A stretch of DNA of 64,000 nucleotides from CBDCNH01 sp965219015 (GTDB lineage: Bacteria; Pseudomonadota; Alphaproteobacteria; Rhodobacterales; Rhodobacteraceae): contig CBDCNH010000005.1 in the NCBI GenBank assembly GCA_965219015.1, positions 791,747 to 855,746 on the forward strand, written 5' to 3'. The notes beneath the pieces were generated by a model. It was not told where the DNA came from, made no database searches, and saw only the letters and a program-made list of their open reading frames with translations. Both the position numbers and the translations under genes were made by a program. The first letter of the stretch is position 1. Each line of letters opens with the position of its first letter. This document shows positions 62,309-64,000 of the stretch, piece after piece.

Positions 62309-62788
62309 ATGCAGAAGATCACCCCCTTCCTCTGGTACGCCGAGCAAGCCGAAGAAGCGGCTGCTTTCTACGCCGCCACCTTCCCCGATTCGCGTGTCGT
62401 CCGCACCACGGCCATGCCGAGCGAGTCGCCGAGCGGCCCGCCGGGCTCGGTGAAGATCGTCGAGTTCGAGTTGTTCGGCCAGCCTTTCACCGCCTTCACG
62501 GCGGCTGGCGCCGCCGCCTTCACCCAAGCCGTGTCGTTCGTCGTTCCATGCGACGACCAGGCCGAGCTCGATCGCTACTGGAACGCCTTGCTCGAGGGCG
62601 GAACGCCGGAGGCCTGCGGCTGGCTGAAAGACCGCTTCGGCCTGTCGTGGCAGATCGTGCCGAAGGTCTTCTTCGACATGCTGCGCGACGCCGACCGGGC
62701 CAAGGCCAAGCGCGCGACCGATGCGATGATGACGATGGTCAAGTTCGACATCGCCGCGCTCGAAGCCGCGTATGCCGGCGAGGCGTGA
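62309..62788 (+). CDS. PhnB-like VOC protein
   Basis: A 159-residue single-domain VOC protein of the PhnB/3-dmu-9_3-mt group: MQKITPFLWYAEQAEEAAAF, GQPFTAFTAAGAAAFTQAVS, and AELDRYWNALLEGGTPEACG followed by LKDRFGLSWQIVP, the signature end. The group is often annotated as 3-demethylubiquinone methyltransferase, but lacks a SAM fold. It follows the first VOC gene by 34 nt and is probably co-transcribed. Confidence 0.88.
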   Translation: MQKITPFLWYAEQAEEAAAFYAATFPDSRVVRTTAMPSESPSGPPGSVKIVEFELFGQPFTAFTAAGAAAFTQAVSFVVPCDDQAELDRYWNALLEGGTPEACGWLKDRFGLSWQIVPKVFFDMLRDADRAKAKRATDAMMTMVKFDIAALEAAYAGEA

Positions 62789-63536
62789 CGCGTCGAAACG
62801 ACGACGAAACAAGCATTCAACGAATGGAGCATGGCATGAAAGAAACGCGGCACTCAAGCCCGCGACCGAACTCGCGGCGACCAATGAGACCCACAAGCCC
62901 AACGAGAGCAAGGCCTATCGCCAAGCGCGCAACGCGCTGTTGGCCGAAGAGATCGAGCTGCGCCGCCACATCGCCCGCGTGGCCGCGCAGCGCCGCGCCT
63001 TGCCGCCCGGCGGCGAGGTGAAGCAGCACTATCGGTTCGACAGCGCCGACGGCCCGGTCTCGTTCGCCGACCTGTTCGGCGACAAGGACACCTTGATCGT
63101 CTACAGCTTCATGTACGGCCCCGAGCGGAAACAAGGCTGCCCCATGTGCACCTCGCAGATGAGCGCCTGGGACGGCATCGCGCCGCATGCTCGGCACCGC
63201 GCCGCCTTCGCCATGGTGGCGCGTTCGCCGATCGAGCGCATCGCCGCTTACGGCACCGAGCGCGGCTGGCGCAACCTGCCGCTCTTTGCGGACACCAGCG
63301 GCGACTTCACGCGCGACTACGTGAGCGCCGACGACGCCGACATGCCCGGCTACAACGTCTTCACCCGGGCGGGCGGCACGATCCGCCACTTCTGGAGTGG
63401 CGAGGGCAGCATGGAAATGGCCGACCCCGGACAAGACCCGCACGATGCCCCCGACATGTCGGCGCTCTGGACGCTGCTCGACACCACGCCGCAGGGGCGC
63501 GGGACGGACTGGTATCCGAAGCTGAAGTACGCGTGA
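62772..63536 (+). CDS. DUF899-family thioredoxin-like protein
   Basis: A protein of up to 254 residues with the DUF899 core: EIELRRHIARVAAQRRALPP, FADLFGDKDTLIVYSFMYGP, QGCPMCTSQMSAWDG (a CxxC-type motif) and a C-terminal RGTDWYPKLKYA. The start is doubtful. The only in-frame ATG (62772) overlaps the PhnB gene, while the natural ATG 62836 (MKETR) is one base out of frame with ALKPATELAATNETHK. A one-base deletion after 62836 would explain this. The family is thioredoxin-like and of unknown function. Confidence 0.72.
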   Translation: MPARRDASKRRRNKHSTNGAWHERNAALKPATELAATNETHKPNESKAYRQARNALLAEEIELRRHIARVAAQRRALPPGGEVKQHYRFDSADGPVSFADLFGDKDTLIVYSFMYGPERKQGCPMCTSQMSAWDGIAPHARHRAAFAMVARSPIERIAAYGTERGWRNLPLFADTSGDFTRDYVSADDADMPGYNVFTRAGGTIRHFWSGEGSMEMADPGQDPHDAPDMSALWTLLDTTPQGRGTDWYPKLKYA

Positions 63537-63608
63537 CAAGGTAACGCGGCCCGCCGAGAGGTTGCCACGCTGATGACTCTCAGGGCTGTGCACTTGCACA
63601 ACCCGTCT

Positions 63609-64000
63609 TCACGCAGCCATCGGCTCGATCTCGACCCCCATCGTGTTCAGGAACCGGCTCACCATCAGGTAGAAGCCGACCACGAGCGTCAACTCGGTCA
63701 CGCCCCGCTCACCGAGCTGCACCAGCGCTCGCTGGAACAGCGCGTCGTCTGCCTGTCCTGCTCTGACAACCGCGTCGGTGAACGCAAGCACGGTCTGTTC
63801 TTCCGGGCTCAGCCGATCCGAGCCAGCAGGATCGATGGCGGCATCGATCTTCCATGGGGGCACGTCGGCGGCCAGGGCCAAGCGGCGATGCTGATGAATC
63901 TCGTAGGGCGCGTTGCACAGGCTTCCGACCCGTAGCGTTGCCATTTCACTGAGCGTTCGCGACAGGGAAAGCTCGTGATAGACCGCGCGCGCCATCGCCA
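63609..64000 (-). CDS. Carboxymuconolactone decarboxylase-family protein, partial
   Basis: The C-terminal 129 or so residues of a CMD/AhpD-like protein: LSRTLSEMATLRVGSLCNAP, YEIHQHRRLALAADVPPWKI, and GERGVTELTLVVGFYLMVSR with the final FLNTMGVEIEP. The Cys in LCNAPYEIHQH is the only visible active-site-type cysteine; AhpD has CxxC. The gene continues beyond the right edge, so the true start is not visible. Substrate unknown. Confidence 0.8.
   Translation of the reverse strand, partial: AMARAVYHELSLSRTLSEMATLRVGSLCNAPYEIHQHRRLALAADVPPWKIDAAIDPAGSDRLSPEEQTVLAFTDAVVRAGQADDALFQRALVQLGERGVTELTLVVGFYLMVSRFLNTMGVEIEPMAA

Overview
The window is about 64 kb of GC-rich DNA, densely packed with genes. 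It has no rRNA, tRNA or CRISPR array that I can see. The mix of genes points to a heterotrophic betaproteobacterium, most likely of the order Burkholderiales in the Rubrivivax/Comamonadaceae neighbourhood. The signs are two complete DctPQM TRAP transporters, a TAXI-type TRAP system, an orphan Bug-type receptor, a PEP-CTERM relic and sulfolactate catabolism. The taxonomic placement is an inference from gene content and base composition.

Layout. 0-4 kb: an MFS transporter fragment, a rhomboid protease, an FMO-like flavoprotein, an M20 amidohydrolase and an intact VapBC-type toxin-antitoxin pair with a clear operator. 4-7 kb: a SARP/BTAD regulator divergent from a methyltransferase, then a peroxiredoxin-like protein. 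7-12 kb: a dctP-dctQ-dctM-uxaA operon for sugar-acid uptake and dehydration, interrupted by a 440-bp repeat island between dctQ and dctM. 12-18 kb: a secreted glycosidase-like protein, DUF427, a cupin pseudogene, an M16 peptidase, a transglutaminase-like protein and a decayed PEP-CTERM gene. 18-25 kb: a co-directional group of a giant MalT/SARP-type regulator, a vanadium-haloperoxidase-like lipoprotein, a Bug receptor and a methyltransferase.

25-38 kb: a peptide-type ABC importer, an amidase, two M81 (MlrC-like) metallopeptidases and an alpha/beta hydrolase. Together these look like uptake and breakdown of peptide- or amide-like compounds. The importer's first permease gene carries a +1 frameshift that runs it in frame into the second permease, and its double ATPase carries a glycine-rich insertion. 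A RibD/DHFR-like gene here is followed by an integron attC-like element and then by a desaturase fragment. 37-39 kb holds two decayed toxin-antitoxin loci in which the antitoxins are intact and the toxins are broken.

38-50 kb: an ion channel, a threonine aldolase, a TAXI TRAP transporter, a class III aminotransferase, a histidine phosphatase and a second DctPQM TRAP operon. 50-55 kb: small proteins, exonuclease III, a thioredoxin, arginase and a LOG-family protein.

55-59.4 kb: the clearest metabolic module, a GntR regulator divergent from suyA-suyB-slcC-comC. SlcC and ComC together invert (S)-sulfolactate to (R)-sulfolactate through sulfopyruvate, and SuyAB cleaves it to pyruvate and sulfite. 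A near-perfect 25-bp palindrome and a sigma70-like promoter lie between regulator and operon. 59.4-64 kb: DUF427, an EamA transporter, two VOC proteins, a DUF899 thioredoxin-like protein and a CMD-family protein cut by the window edge.

Recurring themes are short tandem repeats in intergenic gaps (periods of 11, 18, 23, 27 and about 40 nt) and a cluster of broken genes. The broken genes are a cupin, a PEP-CTERM gene, a DppB-like permease, a desaturase, a VapC and a ParE.
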